Assembly (NCBI GenBank): GCA_020091685.1
Contig: CM034607.1
Location: forward strand, 11,789,884 to 11,853,883
DNA length: 64,000 nt
From: Lutjanus erythropterus
Taxonomy: Eukaryota > Chordata > Actinopteri > Lutjaniformes > Lutjanidae
Direction: 5' to 3'
Shown in pieces: positions 22,657-32,965 of the stretch (positions are counted from its first letter, which is position 1; each line of letters begins with the position of its first letter). The translations under genes and the position numbers were made by a program. The notes below the pieces were generated by a model, which was not told where the DNA came from, did not search any database, and worked only from the letters and a program-made list of their open reading frames with translations.

Positions 22657-25600
22657 CTGTGGAGAGGAGACAGACGGAGGACAGAGAACCACGATGTGAA
22701 TTCAGTTTTGTTTCTGTGCTGGAAGTCTTTGGTTTTGGTTTGGTCTTAATTTTTTATTAAATGCGGAAGTTTAACTTCTTTGGTGTTTGTGATGCTATTT
22801 CATGTAAATTTTATCAGTCATTCACTGAACTCTTATAACTTTTTCATAAATGAGAAAGTTAGAAAACTTTAAATCTATTTATTTATATGTTCCAGCAGTT
22901 GTCTGAGATGGACAAGAATAGCCTAAGTGGTGTTATGAAAGAACGCTCAGAGATAATTGGACCTTGTAGCTTGTAGTTTTGGAACTATTCTAGAATAATA
23001 CATGGGCTTTGTGCAGAACAGATCTATGATGCATAATATATTAACATTTGACACAATAAATAAGTATAGATTAGCAAGGTGCTCTCATAAGTTTGAAAAA
23101 ATTAAAGTTGAGATTTCACTACATGTATTGCATGTATATTGTACACTGTGGTTCTGCAGGGTGTCAGTTGTGTCCAGTCTCAAGTATTAGTTTGGTGTTG
23201 AGTATCATGTTACTAAAGTGTCAAATTTAAAATTTTGCTATTGTGGAAATACTAATACTAGGTTATTATATGAACAACAACACAATGCTTAATTTTATTA
23301 ATTTTATTATTTTTTACTGCTGCTTGTTGTTTCCTTGTATTAACCCATGCATGTTGAGCTGCTGTCTCTGACATATAACTACTTTGACTTTGTGAGTTTT
23401 AAGTGGTGTGTCTGGACTGGGTAGCTACAAGTGAATTGCCCTTCTTGGATCAATAAAGTCGACTGAATCTGAATCTGAATTTTAAAAGACTGGCATGAGA
23501 TTGAATGCACCAACTGGCCCGGTCATGGTCATTTTTGTTTTCTAAACGTAGCATTTTTGACACACACACAAACAAACGGGGATACCTTGCTGTAGCTCCA
23601 TGCTGCTGATGCAGCCTGAGCGGTCTCTGTCATACTGCTGAAAGAGCACTCTCCACCGCTGCATGAAGTCCCAGAGTGCTGAAAAGCCAAACAGGTCCAT
23701 TCGACCCGACCGCGTCTTGTCAAACATGTCTAACAGGAAACAGAGAACAAACAAGACACTTTCCTTCAGTTATTCTTGCGAAACAGAGCACAAATGTGAA
23801 GTGCATTTTCTGTCTGTTTCCAACAAGCCCATCGTCCATCACCATGGATCCTCTCCTTGTATTATCTATAAGTAAGCAGCACACAGGAGTCACACATTTC
23901 TCATTATGATAATGGGACACATTAGTCACTGGCTGGCAAAGACAACTGGAATGCAGCGAGACTGGCACAGCTAACAGACATCAAGGCAAACATGACTCAG
24001 TCATTTTTAGGAGGATTCCTGGCTGCCTAATTTTCTCTTTGTAGAAACACAGGAGATTGCTGTTTAAAAGTTTGACAGATTTAGGGGCCTCCTCAAGTAA
24101 AAACCAACCTAACATTTTATTCAAGAAATAAACCATTATCAACAGTAATAATACTAAACAAATAAATAAATGCATATAAATGGTAACCTTTTCCTTTTAG
24201 CGTGTTTTGGCCTTAATGTTAAATTGAGCAGCTCAGTATGGGTTTGATGGACTTGGGTTTGTCATGTTATTATTTGAGCATATTTTTTATGCCAAATGCA
24301 GTGCCTTTGAGGGTTTCTGTACAATATTTATAATTGTTTTTGGTTAATATATTTTATTGAATAAAGTTACATTTGAATTACATTTTAAACACTTGAAAAA
24401 TATCCCTTTAAGATACATTTTAAACAAATAAAAATGTGCGATTAATTTGTGATTAATCGCGATTAACTACAGACAGGCATGCGATTAATCGCGGTTAAAT
24501 ATTTTAATTGATTGATAGCACTAATTTAAACTTAAGAGTAGTGAGAGAGCTCTCAAGTGTAAAATGTTCTCTTCTTACCTAAGAGAAGGGCCAAAGTAAG
24601 AAAACATTGGTGAATGCAAGAAATCAGTGGATACAAACAAAATCAGAAAAAATCATGGTTAGAAATAAATATGAGGAAATCTGTTCATATGATGTTTCCT
24701 GCATGAGGCCCTTTGTGTGTGTTTTTTCATCAAGAAAGACTGCTAAAGCACTTAATGCATCAACGCTGTAAGTGACTTACTGAGCATCATGAGGCAGGTC
24801 TCATCATTAAAAGAAGACCAGTTGGAGTTGACGAGTGCCTGCTTCAGCTCCTTTAGGTTGATGAAGCCGCTATGGTCTGTGTCAACAGTCTGGAACCACT
24901 GGTACGCCTCTGGGTTTACTCCAGGAGGGGTGTTACCTGCAGAGAGGAAATATAAGAGTGGTAATTGGATGGTGAAGAAAAGAAAGAGGGGGGGTTCAGA
25001 CTGACTTTGAAGATGCCCATCAGTAGAAGATTGTTTTCTTAGCATGCTCTTGTTTCTGTTACTGTTTCCTTCCTCTTCTTCTTCAATCTGTCTGAGCCAA
25101 CTAGTTTGATTTATTCTCTTTATTATTTCCCATCCTTACTTTTTCTACCAGTTATTATTTCACTGAAGATCCCAGACTTTGAGGAATAACAGATGTGGGT
25201 GTGAGTGTGTGTGTGTGTGTGGGGGGGGAGAAAAAGTAAAAGAGTGAAGAAAAAGACTCTTCTTCTAAATGAAGCAGCTGCCTCGTTCTAAAGCAAAATA
25301 ATTATTTATTTATTGAGAGATGAAGAAACGGGCTTCTCTACTGCCTGACAGTTGAAACTGTGCTGCCTCTGTCAAGCACAAACTTGATCATAAAAAATAA
25401 TACATCTGTGCTTGACTCAATCTTTGGGCTATGGTGTCTGGAAGGCACTGGTTTGGAAAACAGTGCTGTATACAACAACTGTAGCATGAACTATACTCAA
25501 GTACCAACATTTTGGGGTCTGAGCTGCCAACCTATAGTGTTTGCATTTGATGAGCTGGGAATGAAACTCAACTATCACCTATCTTTCTATCACCTATCTT

Positions 25601-28600
25601 GTGATTGGCCAATGTCTCCCATCACAGGCTAGTTTTGCTAAAGCCTGAAACCAGAGGAGGTGCAAAGTTTAGTATTCTCTTAGACCACTTTAATTGCAAT
25701 ATGTTCAAAAGTTATTATGGATTTTTGGTGTAATGACACACAAACTCCCAGAGTTTGATCAGTTTGAGGTTCTGAAATCGTCCCAACCCTGAATGTTTTC
25801 TGTGATTATTTATCCATTCTTCTGTGTTGAAAATGTATTTTTTGTTGTTTTATTATGTAACTGTTTTACTTTTTTAAAATTCTTGTTATTCCTATTTACT
25901 TATACTTAAATGTTTTTTCTCTCGTCTTCATTATTCTACAATCTTTTATCATTTTCCCTTTTTCTACTATATTTGTGCATATTTGTGTTCCGCTTTGTGT
26001 TTTCATTTGACCTCAGTTCTGTCTTGCTTTTATTTCCCTGCACTGTTTGGCTTTGTTTTGTTATATTGCCTCCTGGGTATCCTGCTTTTGCTTTGCCTGT
26101 CAAAGCACTTTGTATACTCAGATTATTAACGATGCTATATAAATGAAGTTGTTATTATTATTATAATTGTTGCTAGCATGGTTTGGCAATCCCATGATGC
26201 TTGGACTGACTATGACGACCTATCAGAGGATATGTGTGGCAGATCTCAAAAGGCATCGTGCAATGGAATAACAATATTTTCTCAGGTCAGATTAGATCAA
26301 ACCAGTCTGAATTTTTTTCAGCAGTCCTACCCTTTACCTCAGGTTTGATTAACATGTTACTTGTTGGAAGCATGTGTGGAAAAGAGAAAAGAACATTACA
26401 GTTCAATCATGTTTCATCAAGTTTGAAATATGGGTTTGTGTAAATTATACTTAATTATTTCATTAAAATACTGTACAATCTTCCAGTGAGGGAAAACACA
26501 CGTCAAAAGTCAGGAATAGTGAATAACAGTTGGTACTCTGCAAAAGAATACCTTTCCAACCTTAACCTTAGTTATACATGCTCACTGGTTTTAAAAGGTG
26601 CAGGTTGTGGAAAAAAGAGGTCACTGCTGGGTCAAGGGTTGAGCAAAAGTCATCTGAGTGAGAGGGAGATAGCATCAGGGCAAGAGGCCATTACATGAAC
26701 ACGTGGAGGAAGAGAAATGAAGTATTAGAAAATATGGTGTGCGAGACGAGGGGAGGAGTGGTAGGAGGGCTGATTGTCAGAAAAATGAATGGAGAGAGAG
26801 GGACAGGTGACACTTCAGGCCAGACCCTGATGGATTCTGTCCCTGTGGGGAGTGATAGCAACATACACTATCAAGTACTGACTTAGACTCAGGAAATAGT
26901 GTAATCACACACACACACACACAGTATATACACACACACGACACACTCTTTGCCCATCTGTCTCTTACTCTGTTTAGCCCTCACTCAGTATTACCAGAGT
27001 CATCACTCCAGCCGTGTAATCCTGCTGAGGGGCACTAACTGAACCCTGTCTCTACATGACTGTCTGGGAACGCAAGTCATTTTCTATCCATCATCCCACC
27101 AGAGAGTCAAGGAGGGAGAGGCGATGAAGAAGGAACGAGAGCCTATCTGCAGCCTCCCGGTGTTCAGCATACGCCTGTACAACTCCCAGAAGCAAAGGCA
27201 GTGCAGAAGCTAAAGCAGCTGCGGTCTCAGCCTACCTGCAGGAGCATGGTGTCCATAATTTCCTCCATGAGGTTGTCCGCCATAACCCCCATAAGGCCCG
27301 CCGGGGGCGCCCCGTGGTCCAGGCCCATACTGCCCTCCTTGACCCGGCACTCCATAGCCGCCTCCATAAGGACCTCCTGGGGGGTGTTGCCCATAGGGAC
27401 CACTGCCTCCCCCATATGGAGCACCTGGTGGTAGGTTGCCTCCTCCTGGATAGCCCTGCAGTGATAGACAAGTTCACTGAGCATGTATGATAAATACAGG
27501 AATAAAGGGAAGGAATAAATGTGCTGTGTGTGTCAAGATGGAGCCTCTTGTAGCCTCTTGTGAGGTGAAAGAAAAAATAAGCATGAAAAGATGGAAGTAT
27601 TAAATTCTTTGTACCACAGACTAGAGCTGCAAGAATTAGTTAATTGAAAGAAGATTACTGACCAACTATTTTGATAATCAACTAATAATTTCAGTCATTT
27701 TTTCAGCAAAATAAACTTTTGCTGGTTCCGGCTTCTTAAATGTGAGGATTTGCTGTTTTTCTTTATCATTTAGAATAAATGAAGATTCTTTAAATTTTGG
27801 ACTGTTGAAAGAAGCAACTGAAGATGACACTTTGGGCTCTAGGAAATTGATGAGCAACTTTTAACATTTTTATAAGCTAAATGATTCATCAGTTAATCAC
27901 AAAAGTAGTTGGCAGATTAATCAATAATGAAAATAGTCGTTAGTTGCAGCACTACACTGGGCTTAACTTCAAATTTGAGGTACTTGTACTTCCCTTGAGT
28001 ATATCCATTTTCTTCTACTTTTGACTCAACTATATTTCAAAGGGTCCTTATTCTTTTTACACCGCTACGTTTATCTGGTGGCTGCCTGCAGATTAAGATT
28101 CTACTTACAAAACATGTGATTACTTTATATTATTACATATGAAGCTACCCAGGATACAAAGTACACAAAATTAGCTCCGTTCAAAGTTTTAATGCTGCTT
28201 ACAGATTAATGCAACAAAAATAATATTCCAGCACTTCTCTAGAGCAGGTCATTCGTAGTACTTGTACTTTTAAACTTTAACATTTTGTTGATACTACTTC
28301 TGTACTTTACTAGTTCAAAAGTTGGAATGGAATGCAGGACTTGAAATAGAATGTCTTTACAGTGGGGTATTATTACCTTTAATTAGAGGACTTCTAAAAA
28401 ACTACAAACTATAACACACTGACAGTAGACCTGGGTGATACAGCTGAAAAAATCAATAACGATGGTGAAGCTTCATATCTATTGATATCTGTAATTACTG
28501 ATTGATGTAGGTCGTGGCTGAACACATGTTTTGTACTCCAAAGGAAGTGGTTAAGATGATAAAATAAGTGCTGGGAATACACAAAATGAAACATCACTTT

Positions 28601-29360
28601 TAACATCATTTTTGACCAAATACCTTGATACCAATATTTATCAATATTGTACTGTGACAATATTGTAGGGATGACTACTGGTACTTTTACAAAATATTAA
28701 CACAATGATAAATAATTATCAGTAATGTGGATATAATAACTACGTGGGTGTTTTGTATATAATGTCCATCAGTCAACAGAGAAGCAATGTTAACAGGAAA
28801 ACATTCTTTTCTTATAGGACCCAAAATTGTTTGTAGTTTCATTTGTTAACTACAGCAAGAATAGGGGGGGGAAGGACTTTAACTTCTTAAATCACTATGA
28901 ATGTAGCTGAACTACCAGCAAGCTACTGCAAAATGTAGTTAAACTACTTGCTGAATTACATGTAAGCTAATTTAATTGCGTCCCAACACTGTACAGACTC
29001 TCAAACGAATAAACAATAATTTTAAAAAACTGGAATTCTACAACAGTTATATGTTGTTATATACTATACAATAACTATAACTCCAGCGATACTGGCGCAA
29101 TTTAGATTAATATCAGCACAACACACCGCTACATCAGCTACTGAATGTTACTGTCTGATAGCAACAGTTAAGCTACATTGTATCAGAACACATGAATGAC
29201 CAACGTTACTTGTGTGTCGTGGACATAAACCATTAGTTACGTTACACCAAGTCAAAAACACAGATAAAGACGGCTTTTAGCAATATTAACATGTTGTTCT
29301 AAGTAACACAGACATAACACAGAAACATTATTTCGATACCTGTCCGTAGTGGAAACTCAT
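22427..29360 (-). CDS. pef1: Peflin (penta-EF-hand domain protein 1), five coding exons
   Basis: Peflin is a calcium-binding PEF protein. It dimerises with ALG-2 (PDCD6) and acts at ER exit sites as an adaptor linking calcium to the CUL3-KLHL12 ligase on SEC31 (family knowledge). Coding exons on the minus strand are 29360-29340, 27455-27236, 24936-24781, 23729-23586 and 22656-22427. All have GT/AG borders and phases that join exactly (21+220+156+144+230 = 771 nt), giving 256 residues. Residues 8-80 form a Gly/Pro/Tyr-rich region. EF1 has D99, D101, S103 and E110 ([12 protein letters not shown]). EF2 is near 136-147 ([10 protein letters not shown]). EF3 has D166, D168, S170 and E177 ([12 protein letters not shown]). 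EF4 and EF5 are degenerate, and the C-terminal MGYNLSPQF to [10 protein letters not shown] region is typical. No frameshift or premature stop was found. Confidence 0.96.
23290..23485 (+). repeat. Possible retroposon 3' tail in pef1 intron 4
   Basis: It ends in AATTGCCCTTCTTGGATCAATAAAGT followed by a short TGAATC repeat. This layout is typical of 3' ends of fish non-LTR elements (family not assigned). The left boundary is uncertain. Confidence 0.4.
23586..23729 (-). CDS. pef1: pef1 coding exon 4 (EF-hands 2 and 3)
   Basis: It encodes residues 134-180, from [15 protein letters not shown] to [11 protein letters not shown]. The acceptor is CCTGTTAG and the donor CAAG then GTATCC. The split codon to the last exon gives A181, reproducing the family string ELQQAL. 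Confidence 0.95.
24420..24525. repeat. GATTAATCGCGATTAA-type repeat in pef1 intron 3
   Basis: It contains repeated GCGATTAATCGCG/GTGATTAATCGCGATTAA words in near-palindromic arrangement around 24437-24500. This is a motif cluster common to a dispersed fish repeat. It is intronic to pef1. Confidence 0.5.
24781..24936 (-). CDS. pef1: pef1 coding exon 3 (EF-hand 1)
   Basis: It encodes residues 82-132, from [15 protein letters not shown] to NDETCLMML, including the EF1 loop. The acceptor is CTCTCTGCAG and the donor CTCA then GTAAGT. Split codons at both ends give G81 and N133. Confidence 0.95.
25203..25229. repeat. GT microsatellite followed by a G-run (pef1 intron 2)
   Basis: GTGTGTGTGTGTGTGTG followed by eight or more G. 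Confidence 0.8.
26095..26170 (+). repeat. Retroposon-like tail in pef1 intron 2
   Basis: CAAAGCACTTTGTATACTCA, then ATGCTATATAAATGAAGTTG and a (TTA)n run. This resembles the 3' end of a fish non-LTR element or SINE. The upstream extent is unknown. Confidence 0.4.
26908..26945. repeat. CA microsatellite (pef1 intron 2)
   Basis: (CA)n in two blocks separated by GTATATA. Confidence 0.85.
27236..27455 (-). CDS. pef1: pef1 coding exon 2 (Gly/Pro/Tyr-rich domain)
   Basis: The frame reads [17 protein letters not shown] and on through GPYG/GGPYGG repeats to YGHHAPA. The acceptor is ...ATCACTGCAG and the donor CTGCAG then GTAGGC. The two other minus-strand frames are also open because of the GGN/CCN repeats, so an automatic caller may choose the wrong one. 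The correct frame is phase 0 at 27455. Confidence 0.93.
27622..27955 (-). mobile_element. hAT-like MITE (GCTGCAACTAACGA type) in pef1 intron 1
   Basis: Read on the minus strand it starts GTGCTGCAACTAACGACTAT, passes TCATTATTGATTAATCTGCC and ends in TTCTTGCAGCTCTAG. The ends AGAGCTGCAA and TTGCAGCAC are inverted. This matches a very abundant teleost repeat as I remember it. Confidence 0.7.
27960..28320. mobile_element. ACTTGAGTA-type repeat in pef1 intron 1
   Basis: It contains GAGGTACTTGTACTTCCCTTGAGTATATCC, CTTCTACTTTTGACTCAAC and TACTTGTACTTTTAAACTTTAAC, the same word set as the 15463 copy. It abuts the preceding repeat. Confidence 0.55.
29340..29360 (-). CDS. pef1: pef1 coding exon 1 (MSFHYGQ)
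   Basis: Only seven codons precede the donor (CAG then GTATC). The ATG at 29358-29360 is the first in the exon, and the short MSxxYGQ start is typical of fish peflins. The tiny exon falls below the usual ORF length cutoff. Confidence 0.85.
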
Positions 29361-29500
29361 GTTTGACAGACTTTACTTCCTTCAACAAGGCAGCGGTGAA
29401 GGCGGATGCGGCGCCGTCAAACTCACGTCAGCTATTGGTGCATTTCCGGGTCTGTCAAAACCGCACCCGCGTACTCTGCCTCTGATTGGACGGCAGAGTG
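29361..29500 (-). promoter_or_regulatory. pef1: pef1 promoter region, CpG-rich, TATA-less
   Basis: CpG density rises sharply upstream of the pef1 ATG. The minus-strand sites visible are two CCAAT boxes (plus ATTGG at 29434-29438 and 29485-29489), an ETS-like CCCGGAAAT (29442-29450) and a CRE-half-like TGACGTGAG (about 29422-29430). The mix is typical of a housekeeping promoter. The exact start site cannot be seen. Confidence 0.55.
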
Positions 29501-30590
29501 GAAAAGTGACTACGACACAGCAGAACTATGAATCACTGTGACGGTCACTCTCATGAATGCTCACTGTGCAATCCTTTAACAAACACAGGGTTTACTGACA
29601 GTCTGAGTTTAGACTCAGGGATTTACTTTTATTTTATTGTTAAAATACTTTACTATAAGGATATTCATACTATATATCATCCTCCTCCTTACTGCTAAAC
29701 TTTACATTGTTATAATTATTTCATACTATTACCATGATTGTAATTATGATGGACATGAATAAATGCATATAATGTAGCCTTAGCCTAGTTTTCACCTACT
29801 TTTATGCACATAATAGTTAGATGTTTATTGCTTTTTTTTCACCATTTATAATTTTTTAGCTTTGTTGTAATCGTTTTTTAGTTGTATTTATCTATTTCTC
29901 TCTTCCTGTTAATTGTTTTCGCATCTGTGTGTAACAATCGAAAACAAGAGTCAGATTCTTAATACACATACTTGGCCAATAAAACTGTTCATCTAATAAA
30001 CAATTTCTTAATGCACTGGTCTGATTTGGGACCCATCTTAATACTTAACTATAGTTTTATTTCATTATCTTTATTTTTTTTTAAATTTCCTTTTTCAAAA
30101 TAAGCCTCCACAGACAAAGGCTTTATTTGACTATAAGTAAAACTATACATACTTTCATGTAAAGTTGTGACAGGTTTTTCAAAGAGAAAAAAGGGACAGA
30201 CTGACATGTATTAACAGTGAAAACTTTATGGATCACAGAACAATAAATACAAAATGTAAAACAAAATGTGTATCTGGTATCTTTCTTTTTCAAACAAATT
30301 CAACAAACCAAATTCATGGGCATAAAAATATATATTGTATATTTTTGTCCGTAGTTTTAATAGGATGTAATTGCTTGGCAGATAATGTCAACGGGAGTCA
30401 AAGTAACTCCGGAAGAATAAAGAGTATTTTCTTCATATTGCACATCTGAAAACAAAGTGCTTTACTGTGTTATCCCTAAAAGCTTTATCTCATTTGATTC
30501 ATTAGGGGCCACTGTGTATATCCAGGGAAAGTGTTCACTCTCTGTATTGTATGTACATCACCTGGGGGTCTTTCAACATTTTATACTCAT
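29501..30590. other. Intergenic between pef1 and the gjb3-like gene
   Basis: AT-rich DNA without a recognisable gene or repeat boundary. The right end may include part of the gjb3-like 3' UTR if a more distal polyadenylation signal is used. Confidence 0.5.
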
Positions 30591-30593
30591 AGT

Positions 30594-30599
30594 TTTATT
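30594..30599 (-). terminator. Candidate polyadenylation signal of the gjb3-like gene
   Basis: The plus-strand TTTATT is AATAAA on the coding strand, about 340 bases beyond the stop codon. The intervening 3' UTR is non-repetitive apart from CA-rich stretches at about 30642-30680. Confidence 0.4.
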
Positions 30600-30938
30600 T
30601 ACATAGTACCTGATATAACAGCTCAAACATTCAACTGGCCAGACACACACATACAGCCACGCACACATCCACACACACAAACCAGTTCCAAAAGATACTC
30701 TATACCCTCTGTAATCTTCCTTTTTTAGGGGTTAATTTGCATGCATACGTTGTGCGTTCCTGCATAAAGTCATTTACATGATAATATTTACAAAACTCTG
30801 TCTCAGAAATCCCTGAATTGATGGATATCTTTGGTATCGAGCAGCAGTTCTCCACGGAGTCTGATGAATGTGTTTGCTTGCAGTGGTCCCTTGCGTATTT
30901 TGCTCAGTTTTTCAACATGACCACTGCCATATTGTGTG

Positions 30939-31367
30939 TTATTTCTTCTCTGAGGGGCCCTCCTCTGCCTTGATGTTGCTGAGGTTGTGGATGGAGGCAG
31001 TGGGATCCACTCTGATTGATGTTTTGGACCTGAACTCTGACCTGGGTGCTGCCAGCGGTGCCATTTCGTGACTCTCGGCGAACAGCCTCCTCTCCGCCTC
31101 GGTCTTCCTCTTAATGAGTTTCTGGATGCGTTTGCAGATGAGGTAAATCATCTCGCAGACACACATTAAGATGCAGACGGCAGAGGAGACCACCATGAAG
31201 AGGGTGAAGATCTTCTTCTCGCTGGGACGAGATATGTAGCAGTCCACTGTGTTGGGGCACGGCTCCAGGGAGCACTTGGACAGACGGGGCATGTCGTAGC
31301 CATCATAAATGCGGTACAGGATGTAAAGGAAGCCAGCGTCAAAGCCTGCCTTGAAAATCAGGCTCAA
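30939..31367 (-). CDS. Beta connexin coding exon B (TM3 to C-terminus)
   Basis: Residues 131-272, from [15 protein letters not shown] through [18 protein letters not shown] and [12 protein letters not shown] to the end SEKK. The fragment keeps the connexin loop 2 signature and has no stop or frameshift. Confidence 0.93.
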   Translation of the reverse strand: MSLIFKAGFDAGFLYILYRIYDGYDMPRLSKCSLEPCPNTVDCYISRPSEKKIFTLFMVVSSAVCILMCVCEMIYLICKRIQKLIKRKTEAERRLFAESHEMAPLAAPRSEFRSKTSIRVDPTASIHNLSNIKAEEGPSEKK

Positions 31368-32673
31368 CTGTGAGAAGAAAAAAGAAGGTTAAACTTGGAG
31401 ACACATTTTTCAGGAGTTTTAAAACAAATGAGCCAAATTTAGATAGATACTAATGCATTTGCCACTCTTATGGCTTATTCCCCAGGTGATAATGAGGGGC
31501 TACTTATGTGGTGGGTTTGAAGAAGGTGGTTGTGGGCTGGTGCAGATTTAAAGTTGGTCAGCAACATTGAACAACGTTTTCTGGGCTGTAAGCTAGCTTT
31601 AGCCTCTTGTGTTAGCATTAACATTATATCATCTATGCAGCCATTAAGTAACATTACATATTTTAAGACCTTTTACAGAATTCTTGTTTTAATATATGAA
31701 AAATGGAAATCATTGCAGCCAGAGACAGACTTCTCAGCTGACTACAGGAGTGTAAGCATTAGCATTAGCTTACATTAGCTAGTGGCACTTATGAAATCTG
31801 CTAGCAAGAGTCATCAGTTAAGTCCTCAAAACCCCCAGCGGTCAGCTAGAAATGAGAAGCTGCAAATGCCACAGTTAAATCTGTCACCATTACCATGGTA
31901 AACTGCGTATATGCAGTGCAAAAATGGAAAGCTTGACAGGCATAGCAACAGTAACTAAGGAGGGTGGGACTTAGCAGTCAACTGACTTAATGCAAGATTT
32001 GTAATAATAAAAAGATGAACATTTTCAACTATTGTGAGTTTTTAACTTCAGTCCAGTTTGAAGAGATTGTACAAAAGACGCTGTCAAAAGTTTTTTCTTG
32101 TGATCAGGAGAAAAAGTAAAAAAAGAATCATATTTTTACTCAAATGTCTTCTCCAGTCTTTTGTAAATAGCCACTCACCTGTGACTAACTATGACAAACT
32201 GCAGTTTGGTCACGACCAAAGCACTGCTGTGTGTGGCGTGTAGAGTTAGGCCAGAAATAGACTTTTGTGCCCTTCATGCTTACCAGGTAGGTCCACCACA
32301 GCCCCCCGCGTTTCTTCCCAGGGTTGGCATACAGATGGGCACCCTTGTGTGAAGCGGTGTACTGCAAGTCCTTCTTCTCACGATACTTGACGTGCCCCAC
32401 CACCATCAGCGACGGACAGGTGACGAAGATGAGCTGCAGGGCCCAGAGGCGGATGTGAGAGATGGGGAAGATGTAGTCATAGCACACATTGTTGCAGCCT
32501 GGCTGGGCCGTGTTACACACAAAATCCTTGCTCTCATCGCCCCACACTCGCTGGGCAGCCACCACGAACACCATCACCCGGAAGACGAAGACCATGGACA
32601 GCCAGATGCGACCGAACACGGTGGAGTACTTGTTGACCCCACTGAGGAGGGCCTCCAACGCACCCCAGTTCAT
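30939..32673 (-). CDS. Beta connexin, gjb3 (Cx31)-like, two coding exons
   Basis: This gap-junction subunit is read from ATG 32671-32673. Exon 32673-32284 encodes residues 1-130 and exon 31367-30939 encodes residues 131-272. The splice is in phase 0 between WWTYL and LSLIF, with donor CTG then GTAAGC and acceptor CTTCTCACAG. TM1 is about 21-42, TM2 about 74-96, TM3 about 131-150 and TM4 about 183-207. Loop 1 cysteines are C53, C60 and C64 (C-x6-C-x3-C). Loop 2 cysteines are C162, C167 and C173 (C-x4-C-x5-C). Motifs [33 protein letters not shown] and GGLWWTYL are close to mammalian GJB3/GJB5 types. I cannot decide between gjb3 and a fish-specific relative such as Cx35.4. The tail of about 65 residues is Arg/Lys- and Glu-rich. 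Reading through the intron would give a 162-residue truncated product. Confidence 0.92.
31368..32283 (-). other. Intron inside the beta connexin coding sequence
   Basis: A 916-base intron with canonical GTAAGC/CACAG borders. It contains stops in the continuing frame and a repeat-like stretch at about 31850-31990 with GGAGGGTGGGACTTAG, a word also seen in the element ending at 36333. Confidence 0.85.
32284..32673 (-). CDS. Beta connexin coding exon A (N-terminus to end of cytoplasmic loop)
   Basis: Residues 1-130, ending in [12 protein letters not shown]. Just upstream of the ATG the minus strand has a pyrimidine tract and CTCTAAG, a likely acceptor (AG at 32683-32684) joining an unseen non-coding 5' exon. 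A split 5' UTR is the normal connexin layout. Confidence 0.93.
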
Positions 32674-32965
32674 GACTGCTGCCTTAGAGGTGGAGGAGGG
32701 GAAGGAGAAAGCTGAAGGAGATGAAAGAGCTCCTCAGGAGACCAGGTTGGATGAGGTTCTTGATGATCTCACCCTGAGCAATGGAAGAATGATAAAGTAG
32801 ATTAGAAAAAGGACAGTAGCTCTTAAATGTGAAAAACACTCCCTCTGTTTATTAAATATAAGAGTGGTGCTCATTCTTCTTGGGATATATTTAATTTAAT
32901 GTTATAAAGCCAGGATTGCTGCAAGGTTTAGAGGAAGCACTCCAGAGATTTAATATTGCACCTCC

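Noticed and set aside
12392-32800. Plus-strand frames antisense to the beta connexin (32392-32715, 32489-32800)
   Set aside because: They are shadows of the real minus-strand connexin exon, without their own family match.
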